Assembly: GCA_028291845.1 (NCBI GenBank)
Contig: JAQGNM010000480.1
Location: forward strand, 1 to 6,724
Source: Massilia sp.
GTDB taxonomy: Bacteria > Pseudomonadota > Gammaproteobacteria > Burkholderiales > Burkholderiaceae_D
Direction: 5' to 3'
Length of the DNA: 6,724 nt
The position numbers and the translations under genes were made by a program. This document shows, piece by piece, positions 1-5,830 of the stretch; within the stretch, counting starts at the first letter, position 1, and the number at the start of each line of letters is the position of its first letter. Under the pieces are notes generated by a model that made no database searches, had not been told where the DNA came from, and was given only the letters and a program-made list of their open reading frames with translations.

Positions 1-978
1 CTCCGCCATCGCACCACGGCGCTCGGGACGCCGCCGCCGCGCCTGGACTTTGCCGACGTCAAGGGCCAGCCGCAAGCGAAGCGGGCGCTGGAAATTGCCG
101 CGGCCGGGTCGCACAATGTACTGATGGTGGGCCCGCCCGGCACCGGCAAAACCATGCTGGCATCGCGCTTTGCCGGCTTGCTGCCGCCAATGACGGATGA
201 GGACGCGCTGGAAGCGGCCGCGGTGCAATCGCTGACGCGGGAGTTTTCGATTTCCAGCTGGAAGGTAAGGCCCTACCGCAGCCCCCATCACACCACCTCG
301 GGCGTCGCCTTGGTCGGCGGCGGGCAGATGCCGAGGCCGGGTGAAATTTCACTGGCGCACTGCGGCGTGCTGTTTCTCGATGAATTGCCGGAGTTCGACC
401 GGCGCGTGCTGGAAGTGCTGCGCCAGCCGATGGAGTCGGGCACGGTGACGATTTCGCGGGCGGCGCACCAGGCCGATTTTCCGGCGCGCTTTCAGCTGAT
501 CGCGGCGATGAATCCCTGCCCGTGCGGCTACCTTGGGCACGCCTCCGGCAAATGTCACTGCAGCACCGAGGTGGTGGCGCGATATCGCAATAAAATCTCC
601 GGGCCGCTGCTCGACCGCATCGATCTGCAGGTCGATGTCGCCACCCTGTCGCCGCTCGAGGTGGCGGCGCCGGGGAGCGGCGAAGCCAGTGCCCCGATCG
701 CCGCGCGGGTCGAACACGCCTATCTATTACAGCTGCAGCGCCAGGGCGCAAGCAACCAGCAACTGGGACCGCGCCAGGTCGATGAATTTTGCAAACTCGA
801 TGAGGCCGGCGCCAAGCTGTTGCGCGACACCATGCTGCAATGGCACTGGTCGGCGCGCGGCTACCACCGGGTCTTAAAGGTGGCAAGAACAATTGCCGAT
901 TTGGCCGGCACCCAACGCATCGCCCGTGCTCACGTGGCGGAAGCGATCGGATACCGGCGCAATTTGCAGGAGCGCTGA
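1..978 (+). CDS. comM: ComM/YifB-family Mg-chelatase-like AAA+ ATPase, 5'-truncated
   Basis: This is the C-terminal 325 residues of a ComM/YifB protein; the reading frame is open from base 1, so the N-terminal ChlI-like domain (very roughly 180 residues in a family of about 500) lies off the left edge. Numbering from the first codon, the Walker A motif GPPGTGKT is at 44-51, Walker B (LFLDEL) at 124-129, and a sensor-1 asparagine at 171 starts the family hallmark NPCPCG. A four-cysteine cluster follows (173, 175, 185, 187), then the SGPLLDRIDLQ block and a C-terminal Mg_chelatase_C domain with SARGYHRVLKVARTIADL, ending in the usual HVAEAI..R. In Vibrio and Haemophilus, ComM is a hexameric helicase that drives branch migration during natural transformation; the same cytoplasmic role is inferred here. 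The gene ends in TGA only 12 bases from the convergent msrA stop, and I see no hairpin-plus-T terminator in that gap. The family assignment is very secure; the competence role is by homology only. Confidence 0.96.
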   Translation, partial: LRHRTTALGTPPPRLDFADVKGQPQAKRALEIAAAGSHNVLMVGPPGTGKTMLASRFAGLLPPMTDEDALEAAAVQSLTREFSISSWKVRPYRSPHHTTSGVALVGGGQMPRPGEISLAHCGVLFLDELPEFDRRVLEVLRQPMESGTVTISRAAHQADFPARFQLIAAMNPCPCGYLGHASGKCHCSTEVVARYRNKISGPLLDRIDLQVDVATLSPLEVAAPGSGEASAPIAARVEHAYLLQLQRQGASNQQLGPRQVDEFCKLDEAGAKLLRDTMLQWHWSARGYHRVLKVARTIADLAGTQRIARAHVAEAIGYRRNLQER

Positions 979-990
979 GCTGCCGGCGTA

Positions 991-1497
991 TCAGGCGCGT
1001 TTCGGCAACACCCAATCCTTGCGGATGTAGTGGCAGGTGTAACCGTTCGGAATGCGCTCCAGATAATCCTGGTGCTCCGGTTCGGCTTCCCAGAAGGCGC
1101 CCGCCGGCGCCAGTTCGGTGGCGACCTTGCCGGGCCACAGATCGGAGGCATTGACGTCGGCAATGGTGTTTTCAGCTTCCGCCTTTTGCGCGTCGCTGTT
1201 GTAATAGATGGCCGAGCGGTAGCTCGTGCCGATGTCGTTGCCCTGGCGGTTCTTGGTCGACGGATCGTGGATCTGAAAAAAGAACTCGAGGATCTGGCGA
1301 TAGCTGATCTTCGATGGGTCGAATTTGATTTCGATGGCCTCGGCGTGGGTGCCGTGATTGCGATAGGTCGCGTTCGGCACATCGCCGCCCGAGTAGCCGA
1401 CGCGGGTGCTCAGTACGCCAGGCATGCGCCGGATCAGGTCTTGCATGCCCCAGAAGCATCCGCCGGCGAGGATGGCGGTTTCAGTGTTGCTAGTCAT
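991..1497 (-). CDS. msrA: Peptide-methionine (S)-S-oxide reductase MsrA
   Basis: This 168-residue cytoplasmic enzyme reduces the S-epimer of methionine sulfoxide, free or in proteins, back to methionine. The nucleophilic Cys14 sits in the signature GGCFWG (12-17). Other expected catalytic residues are Tyr45, Glu53 in GTHAEAIEI, Asp88 and Tyr93. A resolving cysteine, Cys155, lies near the C-terminus in NGYTCHY. This layout matches the compact two-cysteine class typified by Mycobacterium tuberculosis MsrA (Cys13/Cys154), which is recycled by thioredoxin. The ATG at 1497-1495 is chosen because the frame upstream (to 1611) has no MsrA similarity, and a strong double Shine-Dalgarno, AAGGAAAGGA (1513-1504 on the minus strand), lies 6 bases before it. 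The gene is monocistronic as far as visible: it converges on the comM-like gene and diverges from the lipoprotein operon. No msrB is nearby. The protein is complete, with no sign of damage. Confidence 0.97.
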   Translation of the reverse strand: MTSNTETAILAGGCFWGMQDLIRRMPGVLSTRVGYSGGDVPNATYRNHGTHAEAIEIKFDPSKISYRQILEFFFQIHDPSTKNRQGNDIGTSYRSAIYYNSDAQKAEAENTIADVNASDLWPGKVATELAPAGAFWEAEPEHQDYLERIPNGYTCHYIRKDWVLPKRA

Positions 1498-1522
1498 TGT
1501 TGGTCCTTTCCTTGTCTTGTCC

Positions 1523-1552
1523 TCTATATTAGCGCGACGTGCCGAATTCCAA
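1523..1552 (-). promoter_or_regulatory. Candidate sigma70-type promoter of msrA
   Basis: Read on the minus strand, TTGGAA (1552-1547) resembles a -35 box. It is followed by the overlapping -10 candidates TAATAT (1531-1526, spacer 15) and TATAGA (1528-1523, spacer 18). Neither spacer is the ideal 17. The AT-rich patch stands out in a GC-rich spacer and lies just upstream of the msrA ribosome-binding site, which is the main reason to propose it. The start of transcription would leave a short leader of about 20 bases. Confidence 0.4.
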
Positions 1553-1561
1553 GTGTCCGTT

Positions 1562-1577
1562 CGGCGCGCTGGCGCCG
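1562..1577. repeat. Short perfect hairpin in the msrA/lipoprotein spacer
   Basis: CGGCGC (1562-1567), a GCTG loop and GCGCCG (1572-1577) form a perfect 6-base-pair GC stem. It sits between the outward-facing msrA and lipoprotein genes. There is no T tract on either side, so it is not an intrinsic terminator. It could be an operator-like palindrome or chance in GC-rich DNA. Confidence 0.3.
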
Positions 1578-1589
1578 CGGCGGTACCCC

Positions 1590-1598
1590 TGCTACCAT
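1590..1598 (+). promoter_or_regulatory. Possible extended -10 element upstream of the lipoprotein operon
   Basis: The bases TGCTACCAT fit an extended -10 (TGn followed by TACCAT). No -35 box is visible 16-18 bases upstream. If this element is used, transcription would begin at about 1604-1606, essentially at the lipoprotein start codon (1605), which would make the mRNA leaderless. The call is weak and rests on one motif plus the absence of any Shine-Dalgarno in front of that start codon. Confidence 0.25.
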
Positions 1599-1604
1599 CA
1601 TTGA

Positions 1605-2144
1605 ATGACAATTTATCAAAATTTTCTTCGATCTTCGCTTGCGGCCATCGGCGCGCTTGCCCTTATTGCGTGCAGCGGCTCGCACAACTGGCGCGATTAC
1701 AGCAGCCCGGACGCGCCCTACCGCGTGATGTTTCCGGATAAACCATCGGTCCACAAGCGCAGCATCGACCTCGACGGCATGAAGGTGGAGATGACCATGA
1801 CGGCGGTCGACGACAACGGCACCATCTACGCCGTCGGCAGCGCCGAGGCGCCCGACGCCAATCGAGCCAGTGCCGCGCTGGGCGCCATGAAAACGGCGCT
1901 GGTGCGTAATATCGGCGCCACCGTCACGTCGGAGAAAGCCAGGGCGTCGTCGTCGACCAGCACCGGCCAGCAAAGCGCCATCGATGTCGAAGCCAGCGGC
2001 ACGCAAAACGGCACGCCGATGAAACTGGTCGGCCATTTCGAGGCGCGCGACACGCGTTTTTACCAGGTGATCGTGATGGGCAAGGACAAGGCCATGCCGA
2101 AGGAGCAGGTCGAACAATTCATCAGCTCGTTCAAATTACAGTGA
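1605..2144 (+). CDS. Putative outer-membrane lipoprotein, unknown function, first gene of an ABC exporter operon
   Basis: This is a 179-residue protein with a classic lipoprotein signal: Arg9, a hydrophobic stretch at 12-22, and the lipobox L20-I21-A22-C23. Signal peptidase II would cut before Cys23, giving a lipid-anchored mature protein of 157 residues. Residues +2 and +3 are Ser-Gly, so by the E. coli Lol rule it should go to the outer membrane. The mature part opens with YRVMFPDKP (39-47), has alternating beta-like segments (VEMTMTAVD, GTIYAVGSA), a Ser/Thr-rich low-complexity stretch (about 114-124) and a final beta-helix block, RFYQVIVMG to QFISSFKLQ. I do not recognise a named family. 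The start is forced: the preceding codon (1602-1604) is an in-frame TGA, and no other ATG, GTG or TTG occurs before the lipobox. There is no Shine-Dalgarno. The stop overlaps a GTG that is one possible start for the ATPase gene, so co-expression with the transporter is likely and a role in that transport process is inferred. Confidence 0.85.
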   Translation: MTIYQNFLRSSLAAIGALALIACSGSHNWRDYSSPDAPYRVMFPDKPSVHKRSIDLDGMKVEMTMTAVDDNGTIYAVGSAEAPDANRASAALGAMKTALVRNIGATVTSEKARASSSTSTGQQSAIDVEASGTQNGTPMKLVGHFEARDTRFYQVIVMGKDKAMPKEQVEQFISSFKLQ

Positions 2145-2164
2145 GCAGCCCCAGTGAGCACCCC

Positions 2165-2908
2165 ATGAGCGAACTTCCCGCATTACGCCTGCGCGGCCTG
2201 AGCAAGCACTTCGGCCGGCCCGCCGTCGACAAGCTCGAGCTCAGCGTGCGGCAGGGCGAGCTGTACGCCCTGCTCGGACCAAACGGCGCGGGCAAGACCA
2301 CCACCTTGCGCATGGTGGCTGGTTTGCTGACCCCGGACGCCGGCAGCGTCGAGGTACTCGGCATCGATCTTGCCGCCGAGCCAGCGCGCGCCAAGCAGGC
2401 CATCGCTTACCTGCCGGACGAGCCGATGCTGTATGCCAAGTTGAAACCCACCGAATACCTGGAATTCGTTGCCGGCCTGTGGGGCGTCGAGGCGGCCGTC
2501 GCGGAACAACGCGCCCGCCATCTGCTCGACTGGCTGGATTTGACGCGCCACGCGCATGAACTGACTGAAGGGTTTTCGCGCGGCATGAAACAAAAGCTGG
2601 CGCTGGCCGGCGCGCTGATCCACGAACCGCAATTGCTGATCCTCGACGAGCCGCTGACCGGCCTGGACGCTGCCGCCGCGCGCCAGGTCAAGGATTTGTT
2701 GCTCGAGCATACCCGCAAGGGCGGCACCGTCTTGCTCACCACCCATATCCTGGAAGTGGCGGAACGCATGGCGCAACGGATCGGCATCATCCAGCACGGT
2801 AAATTGATCGCCGAGGGAACCCTGGATGAGTTGCGCAGTCAAACCGGAGCGGCGGCGGTGGGCGCGACGCTCGAAGACGTGTTTCTGCAACTGACAGGAC
2901 AGACGTGA
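2165..2908 (+). CDS. ABC-2-type exporter, ATP-binding subunit
   Basis: This 247-residue nucleotide-binding subunit powers the adjacent permease from the cytoplasmic face of the inner membrane. Walker A is GPNGAGKT (38-45), Walker B LLILDEP (157-163), the D-loop LTGLD (164-168) and the switch histidine His194 in LTTH. The Q-loop position reads YLPDEP (82-87), without glutamine. The ABC signature is FSRGMKQKL (137-145) rather than LSGGQ, which is typical of the CcmA/NatA/DrrA-like branch that pairs with ABC-2 permeases. The C-terminus, TLEDVFLQLTG, is also characteristic of that branch. I chose ATG 2165 because the family homology starts at once (ALRLRGLSKHFG) and a GAG at 2156-2158 sits 6 bases upstream. 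The alternative, GTG 2141, adds 8 residues and overlaps the lipoprotein stop (GTGA), but has no Shine-Dalgarno. The gene end overlaps the permease start by four bases. The substrate is unknown. Confidence 0.94.
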   Translation: MSELPALRLRGLSKHFGRPAVDKLELSVRQGELYALLGPNGAGKTTTLRMVAGLLTPDAGSVEVLGIDLAAEPARAKQAIAYLPDEPMLYAKLKPTEYLEFVAGLWGVEAAVAEQRARHLLDWLDLTRHAHELTEGFSRGMKQKLALAGALIHEPQLLILDEPLTGLDAAAARQVKDLLLEHTRKGGTVLLTTHILEVAERMAQRIGIIQHGKLIAEGTLDELRSQTGAAAVGATLEDVFLQLTGQT

Positions 2909-4476
2909 ACTTGCGGGCCGGTAGCGCCTTATGGCTGTTGCGGCACGAGCTGCGCCTGTATTTTTATCGGATGGGGGGCGCGGCGGGCAAAGGGAAAAAC
3001 GCCGGCAAAGCAAAGCGCGGTCCCAGCCGCAGCAGCCTGGCGCTGATCGCGTTGGCGCTGATCGGCCTGCACCTGTTCGCCTATTCTGTATTGGCGCCAT
3101 CAACGAACTCGGCGGGGAGCGAGCCATCTCTGGCGATCGGCATCACCGCGCTGTTCGCTGTTGCCTTCAGCATGATGATCTCGCAAGGATTAAAGGGCAG
3201 CATCGAAGTGCTGTTCGAGCGCGGCGACCTCGATTTGCTGTTGTCGTCGCCGCTGCCATCGCGCAGCATTTTTATTGTGCGCCTGGCCGCCATCGTGATC
3301 GGCGCCGCCAGCCTCTACCTGTTGCTGCTGGCGCCGTTTGCCCACGTCGGCCTGTTGCTCGGCCGGCCGCGCTGGCTGGCCATCTATCCGGTGGTGCTGG
3401 GCACGGCGGCACTGGCCGCCTCGCTGTCGATGCTGCTGAGCCTGGGACTGGTGCGCCTGATCGGCATCCGCCGCACGCGGGTGGCGGGACAGCTGCTGGG
3501 CGCGGCGGTCGGCGCGCTGTTTTTTCTGCTGTCGCAAGTCTATGCCAACAGCATGGGGAATACCCAGCAGCGTCTGGCCGACTGGATGGGCCGCCACCTG
3601 GCGCCGGGCAGCGCATTCGGTCCGGACAGCCTGCTATGGCTGCCGGGCCGGGCGGTACTCGGCGATGTCATGTCGATCGTCGTGATCGGCATGCTCGGTG
3701 TGGCCGCCTTTGCCCTCACCGCCCACTTCACCCACGGCTTTTTCGTGCGCGGCGTGCAGCAGGCGGCCAGCGTGGTGAAAAACGCCGCGGCGCCGGCCGG
3801 CGGACCCATTTTTCGTTTCGGGCGCGGCCTGGCCTTGTCCGTGATGCTCAAGGAGTGGCGCATGATCGGCCGCGATCCCCAGCTGATTTCCCAGGTGCTG
3901 CTGCAACTGCTTTATTTGTTGCCGCTGTGCTTCATGCTGGTGTTCAAGGCGAAAACGGTGGTGCCCGGCGTCGGCGCCTCGCTCACTTTCCTGTGCACCT
4001 CGCTGACCACTGCGCTGGCCTGGCTGATCATTGCCGCCGAGGACGCGCCGGATTTGCTGCGCGCCTCGCCGGCACGGGCCGCCACCGTGGCCCGCGCGAA
4101 GCTTGCCGCGGCGATCATCCCGGCGCTGTTGCTGGTGGCGGCGCCATTGGCCTGGGTCGGCTGGCGAGCGCCCCTCTCCGCCCTGCTGCTGGCGCTGTGC
4201 GTGCTTGGCGCGACGCTGGGGGCGGCGCTGGTGGTACGCTGGTGCGCCCGCCCGGCGGCGCGCGGCGACTTCCGCTCGCGCAGCAAGGGCAATTTTGTCA
4301 GCAATGTTTTTGAATTGTGCACCGGGGTAAGTTGGGCCGGCCTGAGCTGGGTGGCGCTGGCGCTGGCCCAGCCGGGCCAGGTCAGCATCTGGCTGGCCTT
4401 CGGCGGCGCCGGCCTGTTCACCTTGCTGTTCGTGCTGATGGCGGCGGCCTGGAGCCGCCGGCAGCAGATTACATGA
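2905..4476 (+). CDS. ABC-2-type exporter permease, large internally duplicated form
   Basis: This 523-residue integral inner-membrane protein has about 12 hydrophobic segments (approximately 43-63, 75-95, 122-152, 158-184, 197-213, 253-274, 329-348, 356-378, 401-419, 423-446, 473-489, 494-517). It begins with an amphipathic helix (LRHELRLYFYR, 12-22) and a Gly/Lys-rich cytoplasmic linker (24-42) before the first segment. The motif ERGDLDLLLSSPLPSR (105-120) is a hallmark of ABC-2 exporter permeases. A second copy of this architecture starts at about residue 311 (MLKEWRMIGRDP, then EDAPDLLRASPAR at 379-391), so the protein looks like two fused half-permeases. The GTG start overlaps the ATPase stop as GTGA, with AGGA (2896-2899) 5 bases upstream, a standard sign of translational coupling. 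At roughly 520 residues it is longer than most single ABC-2 permeases (250-400). It would form the translocation channel with the ATPase; neither substrate nor direction is shown beyond the exporter-type family. Confidence 0.93.
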   Translation: MNLRAGSALWLLRHELRLYFYRMGGAAGKGKNAGKAKRGPSRSSLALIALALIGLHLFAYSVLAPSTNSAGSEPSLAIGITALFAVAFSMMISQGLKGSIEVLFERGDLDLLLSSPLPSRSIFIVRLAAIVIGAASLYLLLLAPFAHVGLLLGRPRWLAIYPVVLGTAALAASLSMLLSLGLVRLIGIRRTRVAGQLLGAAVGALFFLLSQVYANSMGNTQQRLADWMGRHLAPGSAFGPDSLLWLPGRAVLGDVMSIVVIGMLGVAAFALTAHFTHGFFVRGVQQAASVVKNAAAPAGGPIFRFGRGLALSVMLKEWRMIGRDPQLISQVLLQLLYLLPLCFMLVFKAKTVVPGVGASLTFLCTSLTTALAWLIIAAEDAPDLLRASPARAATVARAKLAAAIIPALLLVAAPLAWVGWRAPLSALLLALCVLGATLGAALVVRWCARPAARGDFRSRSKGNFVSNVFELCTGVSWAGLSWVALALAQPGQVSIWLAFGGAGLFTLLFVLMAAAWSRRQQIT

Positions 4477-4520
4477 GTCAATACGCGCACGCGTGGGGCA
4501 TGACCGGCGCGGCGACTCGT

Positions 4521-4567
4521 GTTATCGTTTCGTCATTGCAGCACTCATATAGAAAGACTTCATATTT
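4521..4567 (+). promoter_or_regulatory. AT-rich promoter-like stretch before the DUF1840 gene
   Basis: The gap between the permease and DUF1840 genes (4477-4567) turns AT-rich in its second half. TATAGA (4548-4553) could be a -10 box, giving a start near 4560. TTGCAG (4536-4541) could be a -35 box for TTCATA (4559-4564), but that would start transcription at the ATG. No pair is close to consensus. I infer a separate promoter mainly from the composition shift and the 91-base gap, in contrast to the overlapping genes upstream. No intrinsic terminator for the permease gene is visible in this gap. Confidence 0.28.
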
Positions 4568-4912
4568 ATGTTAATCACCTTCCATTCCAAAGCCGCCGCT
4601 GATGTCACCATGTACGAGGAGCACGCCAAGCGCATCCTCGATTTGCTCGGCAAGGACGTCAAGCGCGGCGTGATCACCGCCGCCGAAGCGGCGCAGGCCG
4701 TGCAGGTGCTGGAAAAAGAGATCGCCGAAACGCGCGCCCACGCCGCCTCCGACGACATGCAGCGCGACGTCAACGCCCATCATGGCGAAACCGCCGAGGA
4801 CAGCGAACATGAAGGCGCCCAGCTGGTCAGTTTCAGCACCCGCGCCTTCCCCCTTCTGGAAATGCTGCGCGCATCGCGCGACGGCGGCAACGACATCCTC
4901 TGGGGCGTGTAA
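4568..4912 (+). CDS. DUF1840 domain-containing protein
   Basis: This is a small 114-residue protein of a family with no assigned function, known mainly from Betaproteobacteria. It spans the complete domain: the conserved opening MLITFHSKAAADVTMYEEHA (1-20), the helix KRILDLLGKD (21-30), VKRGVITAAEAAQAV (31-45), a helical stretch rich in charged residues and Ala (about 46-65), an acidic, His-containing linker (66-82), and the hallmark end RAFPLLEMLRAS to NDILWGV (92-114). It has no signal peptide or membrane segment, so it should be cytoplasmic. The ATG is fixed by the family's conserved N-terminus. Ribosome-binding support is poor: the only purine run, AGAAAG (4551-4556), is 11 bases upstream. 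The alpha/beta-hydrolase gene follows after 23 bases, so the two are probably co-transcribed. The family call is strong; the molecular role is unknown. Confidence 0.95.
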   Translation: MLITFHSKAAADVTMYEEHAKRILDLLGKDVKRGVITAAEAAQAVQVLEKEIAETRAHAASDDMQRDVNAHHGETAEDSEHEGAQLVSFSTRAFPLLEMLRASRDGGNDILWGV

Positions 4913-4935
4913 TCGTTTTAAAGAAGACCCAAAGC

Positions 4936-5790
4936 GTGCCGCACCTGGTGGCGCTGGGCAGCCATCAGATCAGCGCTGCCGACGGCACCCGCCTGCACGT
5001 GGTCGATTACATGCTGCCGCCGGGCCAGGCCCGCGGCAGCATCGTCGTCATGCACGGCCTTGGCGAACACAGCGGACGTTATCAACACCTCGCCGGTTTT
5101 TTCAACAACTGCGGCCTGTCCGTGCGCTGCTACGATCACCGCGGCCACGGCCGTTCCGAGGGCCGCCGCGGCGACGTCATCAACGGCGATCCCATGCTGC
5201 AGGACGCCCAGATCGTCATCGATGATTTTTCCACGCGCTACAGTCTGCCGCCGTTTCTGTTCGGCCATAGCATGGGCGGCCTGTTCGCCGCCAGGTTCGC
5301 CCTGTCGAACCGCTCGCCCCTGCGCGGCCTGATCCTCTCGTCTCCCGCGCTGGCGCTGCGTCTGACCAGGGCGGAACTGACCTTGTTAAAAGTGGCGGAA
5401 ACGCTGGTACCGTGGATGGGCGCGCCAAATGGGCTCAAGGCAAGCGACCTGTCCCATTCGACAGCGGTGGTGGAGGCCTATAAAGCCGATCCACTGGTGC
5501 ACGCGCGCATCAGTGCCAGGCTATTGCGGTCGATGCTCAATTCCATCGATGTGTGCCAGCAAACAGCGGCGTCGATGCACGTGCCGACCTTGCTGCTGGT
5601 GGCCGGCAGCGACCGCGCCGTCGATCCGTCGGGCGCCCTTCGCTTTCAGGAAAAATTGCCTCCGGGCCTGTCTCGACTGCACGTGTACGAGCACATGTTC
5701 CACGAGATTTTCAACGAGCCCGACGCGGCGCTCGCCTTCGACGACTTGCGGGCCTGGCTGCAGGGCCCGGCGGGGGTGGGCGCGCAATAG
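4936..5790 (+). CDS. Alpha/beta hydrolase, monoacylglycerol lipase-like (serine aminopeptidase S33 / Hydrolase_4 family)
   Basis: This 284-residue cytoplasmic hydrolase probably cleaves an ester such as a monoacylglycerol or lysophospholipid; the true substrate is inferred from family only. The oxyanion-hole motif HGLGEHSGRY (40-49) and DHRGHGRSEGRRGD (67-80) are textbook for monoglyceride-lipase relatives. The nucleophile is Ser112 in GHSMGG (110-115). The probable catalytic acid is Asp226 in AGSDRAVD, and the catalytic base is His256 in FHEIFNE, so the triad is intact. A lid-like helical insertion fills about 141-205. There is no signal peptide. GTG 4936 is the best start: it gives the usual short N-terminal strand before IVVMHG, and the next in-frame ATG (5011) would remove that strand. 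Ribosome-binding support is weak (AAGAAG about 10 bases upstream), consistent with translation following the DUF1840 gene 23 bases before it. The gene ends convergent with the PNPOx-like gene. Confidence 0.93.
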   Translation: MPHLVALGSHQISAADGTRLHVVDYMLPPGQARGSIVVMHGLGEHSGRYQHLAGFFNNCGLSVRCYDHRGHGRSEGRRGDVINGDPMLQDAQIVIDDFSTRYSLPPFLFGHSMGGLFAARFALSNRSPLRGLILSSPALALRLTRAELTLLKVAETLVPWMGAPNGLKASDLSHSTAVVEAYKADPLVHARISARLLRSMLNSIDVCQQTAASMHVPTLLLVAGSDRAVDPSGALRFQEKLPPGLSRLHVYEHMFHEIFNEPDAALAFDDLRAWLQGPAGVGAQ

Positions 5791-5794
5791 AATC

Positions 5795-5830
5795 TGGCAA
5801 TGTGGCGGCCGGATTATTCCGGCAATGCCA
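5795..5830. other. Two-part hairpin between convergent genes
   Basis: TGGCA (5795-5799) pairs with TGCCA (5826-5830), and inside this GCCGG (5808-5812) pairs with CCGGC (5819-5823) around an ATTATT loop. The structure lies between the hydrolase stop (5788-5790) and the end of the PNPOx-like gene, and overlaps that gene's stop codon (5814-5816). No T run follows on either strand, so it is at best a weak or factor-dependent bidirectional terminator. Confidence 0.3.

Noticed and set aside
976..993. Possible bidirectional terminator between the comM-like gene and msrA
   Set aside because: Only 12 bases separate the stop codons, and no stem with a T tract is present on either strand.
59..1138. 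Long minus-strand open frame of 359 codons opposite the comM-like gene
   Set aside because: It is rich in Arg, Ala and Pro with no recognisable domain, runs antisense to clear ComM motifs and into msrA in another frame. It is a by-product of high GC content.
1498..1611. N-terminal extension of MsrA by 38 residues to an upstream ATG
   Set aside because: The extra residues do not resemble MsrA, would cover the promoter and the lipoprotein start, and the ATG at 1497 has a strong ribosome-binding site.
2183..3127. 314-codon minus-strand frame opposite the ATPase gene
   Set aside because: It is antisense to a gene with all ABC ATPase motifs, has no domain of its own and crosses two real gene boundaries.
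2931..4313. 460-codon plus-strand frame inside the permease gene
   Set aside because: The permease frame has membrane segments, family motifs and a coupled start. This alternative is Arg/Gly/Ala-rich, has no membrane pattern and no ribosome-binding site.
4488..4495. 8-base palindrome CACGCGTG downstream of the permease gene
   Set aside because: It is too short to form a stable hairpin with a loop, has no T run, and such palindromes are expected by chance in GC-rich DNA.
4473..4574. 33-codon frame overlapping the permease stop as ATGA
   Set aside because: The overlap looks like coupling, but the peptide has no recognisable features, lacks a ribosome-binding site and runs over the fixed start of the DUF1840 gene.
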